Shown piece after piece: positions 16,536 to 23,497 of a stretch of DNA of 26,975 nt. How positions within the stretch are numbered: position 1 is the stretch's first letter; the number at the start of each line of letters is the position of its first letter. The notes under the pieces are model-generated. The model saw nothing but the letters and a program-made list of their open reading frames with translations. It did no database searches and was not told the origin of the DNA. Origin of the DNA: DATADD01 sp046262355 (GTDB taxonomy: Bacteria > Actinomycetota > CADDZG01 > WHSQ01). The stretch is from positions 1 to 26,975 of the forward strand of contig JBHEMX010000016.1 of assembly GCA_046262355.1 (NCBI GenBank), read 5' to 3'. The translations under genes and the position numbers were made by a program.

Positions 16536-17151
16536 ATGCCCGCTAGGTTCCCGTCGGACGAGCCCATAGGCCCGGAGAGCCGGCCCCCAGGACGGTTCCG
16601 AAGGTTCGTCTCGAGACGCAGGCGCCTCGTATGGATCTCCGCCGCGGTCGTCGTTGGACTCTCGGCCGTCGTTCTCGTCTGGTTTCAGCCACAGAAGCTC
16701 GTGATCGACGAGCCCGTCAAACGAAGAGCTACCGGGCGCCCGCGCCGGCCAGGCTGAAGGATCCACAGGCGGCTCCGCCATGAAGGAGGAACCATTCACG
16801 AACGAGAGCCTCGAGACGCTCGCAGCCGGCGAGTTCAGAGCCCTCGAGCACGAGACTTCGGGACGGGCCGTGATCCTCGAGTCTGGGCCGGGGCGGACGT
16901 TTCTACGACTGCAGGATCTCCAAACGTCCAACGGGCCAGACCTGCGCGTGTATCTCTCGGAGATCCCCGCGTCGGATGACTGGAACGCGTACGGGGAGCG
17001 CTTCGTCGATCTCGGAGCGCTCAAGGGCAATGTCGGAGACCAGAACTATGCGCTCCCATCGGATCTCGATCTCTCTCACTACAGGAGCGCGGTCATCTGG
17101 TGCAGGCGCTTCACGGTTGGCTTTGGAGTGGCTCCCCTGGGAGGCGGCTGA
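16536..17151 (+). CDS. Membrane-anchored DM13-domain protein, interrupted by an apparent frameshift
   Basis: Start at ATG 16536 behind GGGAG. The N-terminal part has a basic segment (RFRRFVSRRRR), one membrane helix (LVWISAAVVVGLSAVVLVWF) and PQKLVIDEPV. The frame then breaks at the AAA at 16719-16721. Removing one A restores NEELPGARAGQAEGSTGG and leads into the frame that ends at 17151. That part is a DM13 domain: AAGEFRALEH, LQTSNGPDLRVYLS, FVDLGALKGNVGDQNY and SAVIWCRRF, including the conserved Cys in the WC pair. DM13 domains are proposed to act in extracytoplasmic redox chemistry. If the break is real, only a short anchor or an unanchored domain from ATG 16780 would be made. Confidence 0.78.
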
Positions 17152-17359
17152 CCAAATCCGAAACGGGCAGCTGCTAACGGAGTCCGTCGCAGCTTCACAC
17201 GGTGACTGCTTGCTCGAGGCCTGCGTCCACTACGTATTGAGACTCATCTCTGGTGGCGTCAACTTGAGCAAAAGTCATACGGCGGCTCGCCGGAGCACGG
17301 GTAGACCAATGTGCCGATCGTTTCCGGTGCACCGGCGGCACAGTTTGGGGAGGATTCGC

Positions 17360-18613
17360 TTGAAGCCAAGATCGAGGCGGGCACCGCTCGTCACCGCAAT
17401 TGTCTCCGCGTTCACGCTGCTCCTACCGCTCGGCGGCGTCGCGGTCGCCGAAGATCCTCCCTACCTGGATCTGAACCCCGAGACGTCCAAGGCAGCGCTT
17501 CGCAGCCCCATGAGGATGGCGGCCACGCTCACGGACGCGACCGGTCAACCGTCTCCGACCAACGCCGCAGTGATCGTGAACTTCGAGGTCGACGGTCCCG
17601 GCGATCCCGGGACCGGAACCGGCCCGGACGGCGTCTCCTTCGACTCGCCCGATCTTCGCTGCACGGTCGCGGTCGGGAGCGCGACCTGTCGGAAGTCCTA
17701 TCAGAACCTCAGCGGAGCCGATGGACAAGACAAGGTGTGGGCGTGGATCGACGGCACGACCGTCGACGAGACCGAGGGTCAAAGCGTCACCACGGAGCCG
17801 GGATCGCACCTGGAGCGAGACGGCACCGATGTCGCCACTCCAACCTGGTTCGCGGGGCTCTCCGAGACCGCAAGCCTCGATTGCAGCCCCGAGGCCTCTA
17901 CCGTTGCGGCAAGCTCGTCGAAGACCATCACGTGCACGGTCAAGGATGGGGGCACTCCTCTCGACGGCTGGCAGATCGATGCAGAGAACCTCAGCCCAAC
18001 CGTCAACGACCCGGACGACTCTGCGACCGGGAGCAAGTTCGCCGACTACAACGGTGGTGACGCCGGATCAAGCTGCGTCACAGGCGACGCCGGCAGCGGG
18101 CAATGCCGCATGACGATCGCGCCGGAGAGTCCCGCTCAAGCGGGTCGCGCGCGCATCTGCTTCTGGGTCGATGAAGAGACCGACGGCAGCTTCCATCCTG
18201 ACGGACGCGTCGAGTGGGACGGAACCTTGTGCGATACAGAGTCCGTGGCCGCATCCGAAGCCGACAACAGAACGGACGCGGTGGCGATCTCCTGGAAGTT
18301 CCGCCGGTCGATCTCTCTCAAGTCGTCCAAGAAGTCGGTCGCCAGGGGCAAGAGGTTCAAGCTGAGTGGGTCGATCACTGCGAATTCCTCGACGTGCAAG
18401 CAAGCACAGAAGGTCGTCATCCGTCGAGACGTCCTGAACGACGGACGACCGAAAAAGTTCTCATTCTTCAAGTCGACGACATCCGGCTCGCTCGGCGCCT
18501 ACAGCATCAGCGTGAAGGCCCGCAAAGGCGCCAAGTACCAGGCTCGGCTCGTGACGAGCTCGAAGTGCTACGCCGCCGGCTCCGGTGCAAAGAGGGTGCG
18601 CGTCCGACGCTGA
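17360..18613 (+). CDS. Secreted Ig-like-domain protein of unknown function
   Basis: Start chosen at TTG 17360, directly behind GGGGAGGA. It gives a twin-basic, hydrophobic signal peptide (LKPRSRRAPLVTAIVSAFTL, cut near AVAED). Earlier codons in this frame run backwards over the DM13 gene and are not coding. The 417-residue product has a beta-rich N-terminal domain (residues about 25-145, two Cys), a second similar domain (about 160-310, several Cys, likely disulfides) and a Lys/Arg/Ser-rich C-terminal domain (about 325-417, SISLKSSKKSVARGKRFKL, two Cys). The layout resembles bacterial Ig-like cell-surface proteins. No membrane anchor or sorting signal is seen, so it is probably secreted or wall-associated through its basic tail. 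A strong hairpin follows the stop. Confidence 0.72.
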   Translation: MKPRSRRAPLVTAIVSAFTLLLPLGGVAVAEDPPYLDLNPETSKAALRSPMRMAATLTDATGQPSPTNAAVIVNFEVDGPGDPGTGTGPDGVSFDSPDLRCTVAVGSATCRKSYQNLSGADGQDKVWAWIDGTTVDETEGQSVTTEPGSHLERDGTDVATPTWFAGLSETASLDCSPEASTVAASSSKTITCTVKDGGTPLDGWQIDAENLSPTVNDPDDSATGSKFADYNGGDAGSSCVTGDAGSGQCRMTIAPESPAQAGRARICFWVDEETDGSFHPDGRVEWDGTLCDTESVAASEADNRTDAVAISWKFRRSISLKSSKKSVARGKRFKLSGSITANSSTCKQAQKVVIRRDVLNDGRPKKFSFFKSTTSGSLGAYSISVKARKGAKYQARLVTSSKCYAAGSGAKRVRVRR

Positions 18614-18636
18614 AGCTGGTGGAGGCAAGTTAAGGC

Positions 18637-18663
18637 GAGGGGCGGCTCACCGAGCCGCCCCTC
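18637..18663 (+). terminator. Terminator-like hairpin after the Ig-like protein
   Basis: GAGGGGCGGCTC (18637-18648) and GAGCCGCCCCTC (18652-18663) form a perfect 12-base stem with an ACC loop, 23 bases after the stop codon. There is no T-tract, as is common for GC-rich actinobacterial terminators. Confidence 0.75.
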
Positions 18664-18746
18664 TGCGCGTCCCGGACCTACTGCTCAGGTCGCGCCGCAG
18701 TGAATGCGGGAAGGTACGGTTGCCCGCGTCGGGGAAGGGAGGGCTC

Positions 18747-19730
18747 GTGAGGATCCTGGTTATCGGCGGCACGCAGTTCGTCGGCCGCGCCTTCGTGGAG
18801 CACGCCGCCGGCCGCGGGCACGAAGTCAGCCTGTTTCACCGCGGCGCGACCGAACCCGAGGGCCTCCCGGCTGTCGAGCATCTCCACGGTGACAGGGACG
18901 GAGGGCTCCACGTGCTCGAGAAGCAGACCTGGGACGCCGCGCTCGACACCTGCGCCTACACCCCGCGTGCGGTGACGCATGTGGCATCGGTGCTGCGTGA
19001 TCGGATCGGTCACTACGCACTCGTGTCGAGCCTGTCGGTGCATCCCGAAGACGCGCCGCCCGGAGCGACAGAGGACTCGCCGACCTATGGACCTCCGTTC
19101 CCGGAGACGGAGGAGGTGACCGAAGAAACGTACGGGCCACTCAAGGTCGCGAGCGAGCAGGAGGCCCTGCGGGCGTTCTCCGGCCGCTACCTCATCGTTC
19201 GCCCGGGATACATCGTGGGACCGCACGACCCCACCGATCGCTTCACCTTCTACGTGCGCCGCGCGGCGAGCGGCGGGGAGATGCTCGCACCGGGACCTCC
19301 CGATGCGCCGCTGCAGGTGGTGGACGTGCGAGATGTCGCAGCTTTCATGCTCGAGCGCATCGAGCTGCTGGACAATGATGTCTACGGCGTCGTGGGCCCA
19401 GGCGAGCCGATCACGATGAGCGTCGTCTTGGAGTCTGCGCGTGCCTCGAGCCAAGCAGACACGGAGCCGACGTGGGTGTCCCCCGACTTCCTGCACACAC
19501 TGGGTGATGACGTCTACCGGTGGCTGCCGATGTGGCACCCGGAGCACCCGGGAGCGCACGCCTACGACGCATCCAAGGCGATCGCAGCGGGGCTTCGCCA
19601 CCGCACCCTGGTCGAGACTGTGACCGACACGCTGACATGGGACGCCGGGCGCGGACGACCCGAGCTGCGCGCCGGGCTTTCTCCGGCCAAGGAGGCCGAG
19701 CTCCTGCAGGCGTGGCGCGCCCGCTCCTAG
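18747..19730 (+). CDS. NAD-dependent epimerase/dehydratase-family protein
   Basis: Start at GTG 18747 behind GGGAGGG; 327 residues. The Rossmann motif GGTQFVG (residues 7-13) follows RILVI. A conserved LVSSLSV strand, a TYGPLK segment with the YxxxK-type Tyr/Lys (TYGPLKVASEQEAL) and RPGYIVGPHDPTDRF complete the extended-SDR pattern seen in nucleoside-sugar epimerases and isoflavone-reductase-like proteins. It probably binds NAD(P) and acts on a small, perhaps sugar-like, substrate; nothing nearby specifies it. The gene stands alone between the hairpin at 18637-18663 and a convergent phosphoesterase whose stop is only 13 bases away. Confidence 0.85.
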   Translation: MRILVIGGTQFVGRAFVEHAAGRGHEVSLFHRGATEPEGLPAVEHLHGDRDGGLHVLEKQTWDAALDTCAYTPRAVTHVASVLRDRIGHYALVSSLSVHPEDAPPGATEDSPTYGPPFPETEEVTEETYGPLKVASEQEALRAFSGRYLIVRPGYIVGPHDPTDRFTFYVRRAASGGEMLAPGPPDAPLQVVDVRDVAAFMLERIELLDNDVYGVVGPGEPITMSVVLESARASSQADTEPTWVSPDFLHTLGDDVYRWLPMWHPEHPGAHAYDASKAIAAGLRHRTLVETVTDTLTWDAGRGRPELRAGLSPAKEAELLQAWRARS

Positions 19731-19743
19731 AGCTTCCGCAGCC

Positions 19744-20658
19744 TCAACGCCGCGCGGGGACGGCGCCGAAGTGACGCGGGGTCGCCTCACCTCGATCGAA
19801 CGCTTGGATGACGCGCCCCGAGATGGCCCCTGCTGCGGAGATCGTGATCTCCACCGCGTGGTACAGGCTGCCCCTCTCTTCGGGGTGCCCGAATCCCTCG
19901 ATGCAGACGCCGCGGAGGTGCGAGCAGAGGCCGCTGCCGCCGCCGCCCGACATCACGAAGCGGATGCCGTCGTGCACGTTCTCGTCGAAGGCGAGGCCGT
20001 GAGCGCAGCAGACGAGGCTCACGTTGTGGGTCCGAAGGAGGCCCAGAAACTCTGGCTCGAGGCGCCTGAAGCCCCAGTCGTCATGCGGCGCGTAGCGCCC
20101 TTCTAGGTACGGAGGCATGTGCATCAGCACGATGCGCTGCGGCTCGTCCGCAGCTTGCAGGCTGCGTTCGAGGAAGGCGAGGTCCTCATCGCGCGGCCCT
20201 TGCGTCCCCTCTGCGGTTCCCACGCCGGTGACCTCGACGGCGCCTATGGCGCCGGGCTCGGCGTGGATGACGATGAAACGTGTGTGGCCGCAAGCGAAGT
20301 CGAAGTTCACCGGGCCATGGACGCGCTCGAACGTGTCCCAGCCGAGATCGTCGTCCAGATCGTGGTTCCCGATGACGCAGATGTCCGGGATCGGCAGCGT
20401 CTCCACCAACCGCAGGTAGTGATCGTGCCGCTCCTTCGTCCCGGGGCCTGCGAAGTCACCGAGGTTGGCGAAGAACGCGGGAACAGGATCGAACTCGGCG
20501 ATCTGGCTCAGCAGCTGTGCAAAGATCCCGTCCGCCGTGGGGTCCGGCCACGCACCCGAGTCACCGGCAACGACGAACCGAACAAGGTCGTCGACCGGCC
20601 TCCGCTCGATCCGCTCCGCCATCACCAGGTTTCGATGTCCAGGGTCGGCTCTTGCCAC
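19744..20658 (-). CDS. Metallophosphoesterase with unusual last metal motif
   Basis: Start at GTG 20658 behind GGGAGGGGAAAC; 304 residues, no signal peptide, probably cytoplasmic. Motifs in order: VVAGDSG, FFANLGDFAGP, VIGNHDLDD, LMHMPPYLEGRY and VCCAHGLAFDE, then MSGGGGSGLCSHLRG. These are the calcineurin-like phosphoesterase blocks. The final Gly-His-x-His is Ala-His-Gly-Leu, so one expected His metal ligand is missing; a different residue (perhaps the His in NVHDG) may substitute. It is distinct from the two exported phosphoesterases in this window. It is convergent with the epimerase gene and divergent from the alpha/beta-barrel-like gene. Confidence 0.85.
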   Translation of the reverse strand: MARADPGHRNLVMAERIERRPVDDLVRFVVAGDSGAWPDPTADGIFAQLLSQIAEFDPVPAFFANLGDFAGPGTKERHDHYLRLVETLPIPDICVIGNHDLDDDLGWDTFERVHGPVNFDFACGHTRFIVIHAEPGAIGAVEVTGVGTAEGTQGPRDEDLAFLERSLQAADEPQRIVLMHMPPYLEGRYAPHDDWGFRRLEPEFLGLLRTHNVSLVCCAHGLAFDENVHDGIRFVMSGGGGSGLCSHLRGVCIEGFGHPEERGSLYHAVEITISAAGAISGRVIQAFDRGEATPRHFGAVPARR

Positions 20659-20976
20659 GTTTCCCCTCCCGCGCCGTGTCGCCCGCTCCCCTTATGCGAA
20701 CCGCCTCAAGTGACCGCACGAAGTGTATGGGCGTGGCCGCACGCACCCGTGACGTGACGCCGGCCTCCCGTCGCTCGGTTTCCGGGTTACCCCAAGAGCA
20801 AGCGAGGTCGCGCAGCCGCAACCGTCTGATCGTCCCCATATTGCGCGGGGAAGCGTTCGGCGTCTACTGTTGACGGTGCTGATCCACAGCGGAGGTCCAG
20901 TAGCTGCGAAGCCTCATTCACGAGGCCTAGGCACGGCGACTCCGTAGAGGTCATGGGGCCCGAGCGGAAGGGGGGC
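20659..20976. other. Divergent intergenic region, about 320 bases, no gene seen
   Basis: This stretch separates two divergent genes and should hold both promoters. For the forward gene, TTGCGC (20841-20846) and TACTGT (20865-20870) are spaced by 18 bases and are a weak candidate pair. A 5-base hairpin (GCCTC 20911-20915, GAGGC 20922-20926) lies in the probable leader. No open frame here looks coding. Confidence 0.35.
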
Positions 20977-21588
20977 ATGATGTTCGCACAGGTGATCCAA
21001 GGTCGAACGAACGACCCAACGGCCGTGTGGAAGTGCATGGAGGAATGGGACCGGACCGTTAAGCCGGGCGCGCAGGGCTTCTTGGGCAGCACCGCGGGCG
21101 TGTCCGACGACGGGGAGTTCATCGCCGTGGCCCGTTTCGAATCGGATGATGTGGCACGGACCAACAGCGACCGGCCGGAGCAGAGCAAGTGGTGGTCCGA
21201 CACCGAGAAGCACCTCGAGGGAGAGGTTCGGTTCTACGACTGCACGGAGGTCGAGGTCCAATGGGGCGGTGGGTCTGATAACGCGGGCTTCGTGCAGGTC
21301 ATCCAAGGACGCCTCGAGAACGAGGAGCAGAAGGCGCAGTGGCGCCGGGCTGAAGCGGACGCCGAAGAGTGGTTGCGCGCCAACCGCCCCGACCTCATCG
21401 GCAGCGTGCGTGCCTGGCAGGGCACGAACTTCAGCGACTTCATCTACTTCAGTTCGGAAGAGGAGGCGCGCGCCGGCGAGCAGAAACAGCCGCCCGCGGG
21501 ATCGGAAGGTAGCGCCGAGGACTGGATGGCGCACATCGAAGATCTCAAGTTCATCGACCTCCGTAAACCCTTCTTCTCGAGCCCCTGA
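20977..21588 (+). CDS. Hypothetical protein with two ABM-like (dimeric alpha/beta barrel) repeats
   Basis: Start chosen at ATG 20977, behind GGAAGGGGGG; a second ATG follows directly, and another in-frame ATG lies at 20953. The 203-residue protein has two matching halves: MFAQVIQGRTNDP with GEFIAVARFESDD (residues about 2-90), and GFVQVIQGRLENE with FSDFIYFSSEEEA (about 105-175). The 'xxVQVIQGR' opening strand and the central 'ARF/IYF-S-EEA' strand match ferredoxin-like ABM/EthD-type barrels, which bind small ligands or act as simple monooxygenases. No catalytic residues can be named. The C-terminus ends in a short helical FIDLRKPFF tail. I know similar actinobacterial proteins but no established function. 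Confidence 0.75.
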   Translation: MMFAQVIQGRTNDPTAVWKCMEEWDRTVKPGAQGFLGSTAGVSDDGEFIAVARFESDDVARTNSDRPEQSKWWSDTEKHLEGEVRFYDCTEVEVQWGGGSDNAGFVQVIQGRLENEEQKAQWRRAEADAEEWLRANRPDLIGSVRAWQGTNFSDFIYFSSEEEARAGEQKQPPAGSEGSAEDWMAHIEDLKFIDLRKPFFSSP

Positions 21589-21640
21589 CGGGCCGCATGG
21601 CAAGTCCCGGATCGAAGGGTCCTCCAGCCTGATCCCGGCG

Positions 21641-21686
21641 CGCCGAAAGCGAGGCCGCTAGGTGCGTGCGGCCTCGCTTTCCGGCG
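21641..21686. terminator. Bidirectional terminator hairpin
   Basis: GAAAGCGAGGCCGC (21645-21658) pairs perfectly with GCGGCCTCGCTTTC (21668-21681) around a 9-base loop. The stem extends with CGCC and GGCG beyond a one-base bulge. It lies between the convergent stops at 21588 and 21690. AAA and TTT inside the stem give a short T-tract on both strands. Confidence 0.8.
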
Positions 21687-21689
21687 TCG

Positions 21690-22322
21690 CTAGGCGATCC
21701 GTGCCGCCGTGCGACGGATGCTCAACGCCAAGCCGGCGACGACCATCAGCCCGACGAGCACGGTCGCAAGGAGACCGAGGTTCACGCCGGTCTCGGGGAC
21801 GGCGACCTCATCCGGCGATCCCGAGGAAGCCGTGAAGTCGTGCTCGGACTGCGGTAGACCGTAGCTCGGGTCCGTTACCGCTCGCAGGTCCGCCGCGTAG
21901 AGGCCGTTCCACTCGAGGCCCTCGCCGTACTGCGGCTCGTTGAGCGCTCGCAGTTGCTCGATCGCCTCGACATCGGTCGGCGCCGCAGCAGCCACTTCGT
22001 AGCTCGGCTCGTTGAGTGCCCGCAGCTGCGCGATCGCCTCGACATCGGTCGGCGCCGCGGCAGCCTCTTCGTAGCTCGGCTCGTTCAGTGCCCTAGCGTC
22101 ACGGATCGTGCCGACGTCCACTACCCCGTGTAGCCTTGGGGAGTCCTGCCTCCGGAGGAGAAAACCTCCTCCGTCGCCGTCTTCCTGCAAGAGGCGGGCC
22201 TGGGCGGGCCCCGCAAGAGACAGCAGCCATGCGAGAGCGATGACGGCGGCGACCACCGAGCCCAGATGCTTGCGCTCGGGACCCCATGGCGTGCTTCCAG
22301 CGATGTTCACGCTCCTCAACAT
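21690..22322 (-). CDS. Cell-wall-anchored repeat protein with VPETG sorting signal
   Basis: Start at ATG 22322 behind a strong AGGAGGAGG; 210 residues. A signal peptide (helix about 20-40, cut near AQARL) is followed by four related units beginning RALNEPSYE (residue 77), RALNEPSYE (101), RALNEPQYG (125) and RAVTDPSYG (147). The first two units are spaced exactly 24 residues and share AAAAPTDVEAI. The C-terminus has VPETG (175-179), a membrane helix (about 182-201) and a basic tail (RRTAAR), the layout of a sortase substrate. Sortase would cleave at Thr-Gly and attach the protein to the wall. No sortase gene is in the window. The function of the repeats is unknown. Confidence 0.82.
   Translation of the reverse strand: MLRSVNIAGSTPWGPERKHLGSVVAAVIALAWLLSLAGPAQARLLQEDGDGGGFLLRRQDSPRLHGVVDVGTIRDARALNEPSYEEAAAAPTDVEAIAQLRALNEPSYEVAAAAPTDVEAIEQLRALNEPQYGEGLEWNGLYAADLRAVTDPSYGLPQSEHDFTASSGSPDEVAVPETGVNLGLLATVLVGLMVVAGLALSIRRTAARIA
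21933..22076 (-). repeat. Two adjacent 72-base coding repeats in the surface protein gene
   Basis: On the forward strand CGGCTCGTT recurs at 21933, 22005 and 22077, exactly 72 bases apart, and the two full units are nearly identical, sharing GATCGCCTCGACATCGGTCG. Each encodes one 24-residue protein repeat. High DNA identity suggests recent tandem duplication and possible copy-number variation. Confidence 0.8.
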
Positions 22323-22457
22323 CTCTCCTCCTCCTTCTTTCCGGATCGCCCCTGTGGCGGTCCCTAGGAGGAGGCTCGCGCGACGGCCCTCTCCAGGCTG
22401 TCGGCGGGCCGACCGCGGAGCTGTCTCGTTGCCGACCTGAATAAGGGACTTGCGGTC
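22323..22457 (-). promoter_or_regulatory. Structured leader RNA with a hairpin hiding the ribosome binding site
   Basis: In the reverse-strand transcript, CCUCCUCCU (22374-22366) is perfectly complementary to the ribosome binding site AGGAGGAGG (22335-22327), which ends 4 bases before the AUG. Between them GGACCGCC and GGCGAUCC pair at 7 of 8 positions around an ACAGG loop, so the whole forms one long hairpin. Farther upstream GACCGC (22457-22452) can pair with GCGGUC (22416-22411), and GUCGG/CCGAC (22413-22400) form a small hairpin. A second GUCGGC copy (22436-22431) could compete for it. The layout suggests translation control. I do not recognise a known riboswitch class. Confidence 0.5.
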
Positions 22458-22583
22458 TTTGACTGCGCGACCCACTACAAGATGTCGCCGAGCGCGTCCC
22501 CGAGCCCCAACCGTGCCTTGCTCCGGCGCATCGGCGGGCTGCTCGCCCGCTGCGTTCGGCAGCCGCGCGCTACGGCAGCCTCT

Positions 22584-23402
22584 TCAGGCCATCACAGGAG
22601 TGCTAGCCGGCTCGAACCACGTCAACCGGTCGCGTAGCCGGACCACCTCACCGATGATCGCCGTGGCCGGCGGGGTGACCTCGGCACGCCGTGCAAGAGC
22701 GGAGATGGAACAAAGCTCGCCCACCACGGTGCGTTGTCGCTCCGTCGTTCCCCACTCGATCACCGCCGCCGGTTCGGCCGGATCTCGGCCCGCCTGGATC
22801 AGCTCCGAGGTGGCATGCTCCAGGGCTTTCACCCCCATGAGCAACACGAGGGTGTCGACGGCGCACCCGAGGGCCTGCCAGTTCGGTTCCCGTATCCCCT
22901 TGCAGCGGTGGCCGGTGATCACCGCGAAGGACGAGGCGATCCCTCTGTGGGTGACCGGGATACCGGCGTATGCGGGCACGGACGTCGCCGAGGTCACGCC
23001 CGGCACGATCTCGAAGGGGATGCCGAAGGAGGAGAGGGCGTCGGCCTCCTCGCCTCCTCGGCCGAACACGAAGGGATCTCCTCCCTTGAGCCGGACGACG
23101 GTCTTGCCGTGCAGCGCCCGATCGATGAGGAGGCGGTTGATCACCTCCTGGTCGAGGTGGGGACGCCCGGGTGTCTTGCCCACGAAGACCCGCTCCGCCG
23201 CCGTCGGCGCCTCGGCGACGAGCGCGGGGTGAACAAGGCGATCGAAGGCGACCACGGCGCAGGAATGCAGGAGCCTGAGCCCCTTGCAGGTGATGAGCTC
23301 GGGGTCCCCCGGACCCGCTCCCACCAGGTAGACCGTGCCGACGCCGGGACCGGACGGGACATGATGGGCCGACCGGACCCCGCGCTCACCGGTCACGAAC
23401 AT
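22584..23402 (-). CDS. cobA: Uroporphyrinogen-III C-methyltransferase
   Basis: Start at ATG 23402 behind GGAGGGACGGG; 272 residues, the size of a single-domain SUMT. Motifs in order: YLVGAGPGDPELIT (about 25-38), VVRLKGGDPFVFGRGGEEA, FEIVPGVTSATSVPAYAGIP and VTHRG, then TLVLLMGV. All are SAM- and substrate-binding blocks of CobA/CysG-C. The enzyme adds two methyl groups from SAM to uroporphyrinogen III, giving precorrin-2, the branch point to siroheme and cobalamin. The divergent operon encodes the siroheme-dependent sulfite reductase and a CysG N-terminal homologue that finishes siroheme, so siroheme supply is the likely main role here. Confidence 0.93.
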   Translation of the reverse strand: MFVTGERGVRSAHHVPSGPGVGTVYLVGAGPGDPELITCKGLRLLHSCAVVAFDRLVHPALVAEAPTAAERVFVGKTPGRPHLDQEVINRLLIDRALHGKTVVRLKGGDPFVFGRGGEEADALSSFGIPFEIVPGVTSATSVPAYAGIPVTHRGIASSFAVITGHRCKGIREPNWQALGCAVDTLVLLMGVKALEHATSELIQAGRDPAEPAAVIEWGTTERQRTVVGELCSISALARRAEVTPPATAIIGEVVRLRDRLTWFEPASTPVMA

Positions 23403-23432
23403 CCCGTCCCTCCGATCGGTCCTGCACCGGCG

Positions 23433-23461
23433 TTGACTTTAGCAGCTTTCCACTGTAGAAA
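23433..23461 (+). promoter_or_regulatory. Promoter for the sulfite reductase operon
   Basis: TTGACT (23433-23438) and TAGAAA (23456-23461) are separated by 17 bases and lie 36 bases before the sulfite reductase start, in the 90-base gap shared with divergent cobA. On the opposite strand TACAGT overlaps the same -10 region, so cobA may start nearby and be co-regulated. Confidence 0.5.
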
Positions 23462-23497
23462 ACGTCTTCGAGTTCCGGCAGCCAAGGGGGCCGAGTG

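Noticed and set aside
16976..17359. N-terminal extension of the Ig-like protein back to 16976
   Set aside because: It runs through the DM13 gene in another frame, and the signal peptide plus ribosome binding site put the start at TTG 17360.
20870..20906. TTGACG at 20870 as the -35 of the alpha/beta-barrel-like gene
   Set aside because: No -10-like sequence lies 16-19 bases downstream; the nearest TAG-containing box is too far.
21933..22085. Regular 72-base repeats considered as a CRISPR array or non-coding satellite
   Set aside because: There are no unique spacers, and the period is a multiple of three within a coding frame that yields a coherent protein repeat.
22375..22583. Leader upstream of the surface protein considered as a c-di-GMP-I or cobalamin riboswitch
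   Set aside because: The GACGCAAAGCC-type core of c-di-GMP-I and the cobalamin box are not found; GACCGCAAGUCCC is only superficially similar.
22450..23232. 260-residue forward frame opposite cobA and its downstream gap
   Set aside because: It shadows the conserved CobA sequence; the translation is Ser/Arg/Pro-rich and motif-free.
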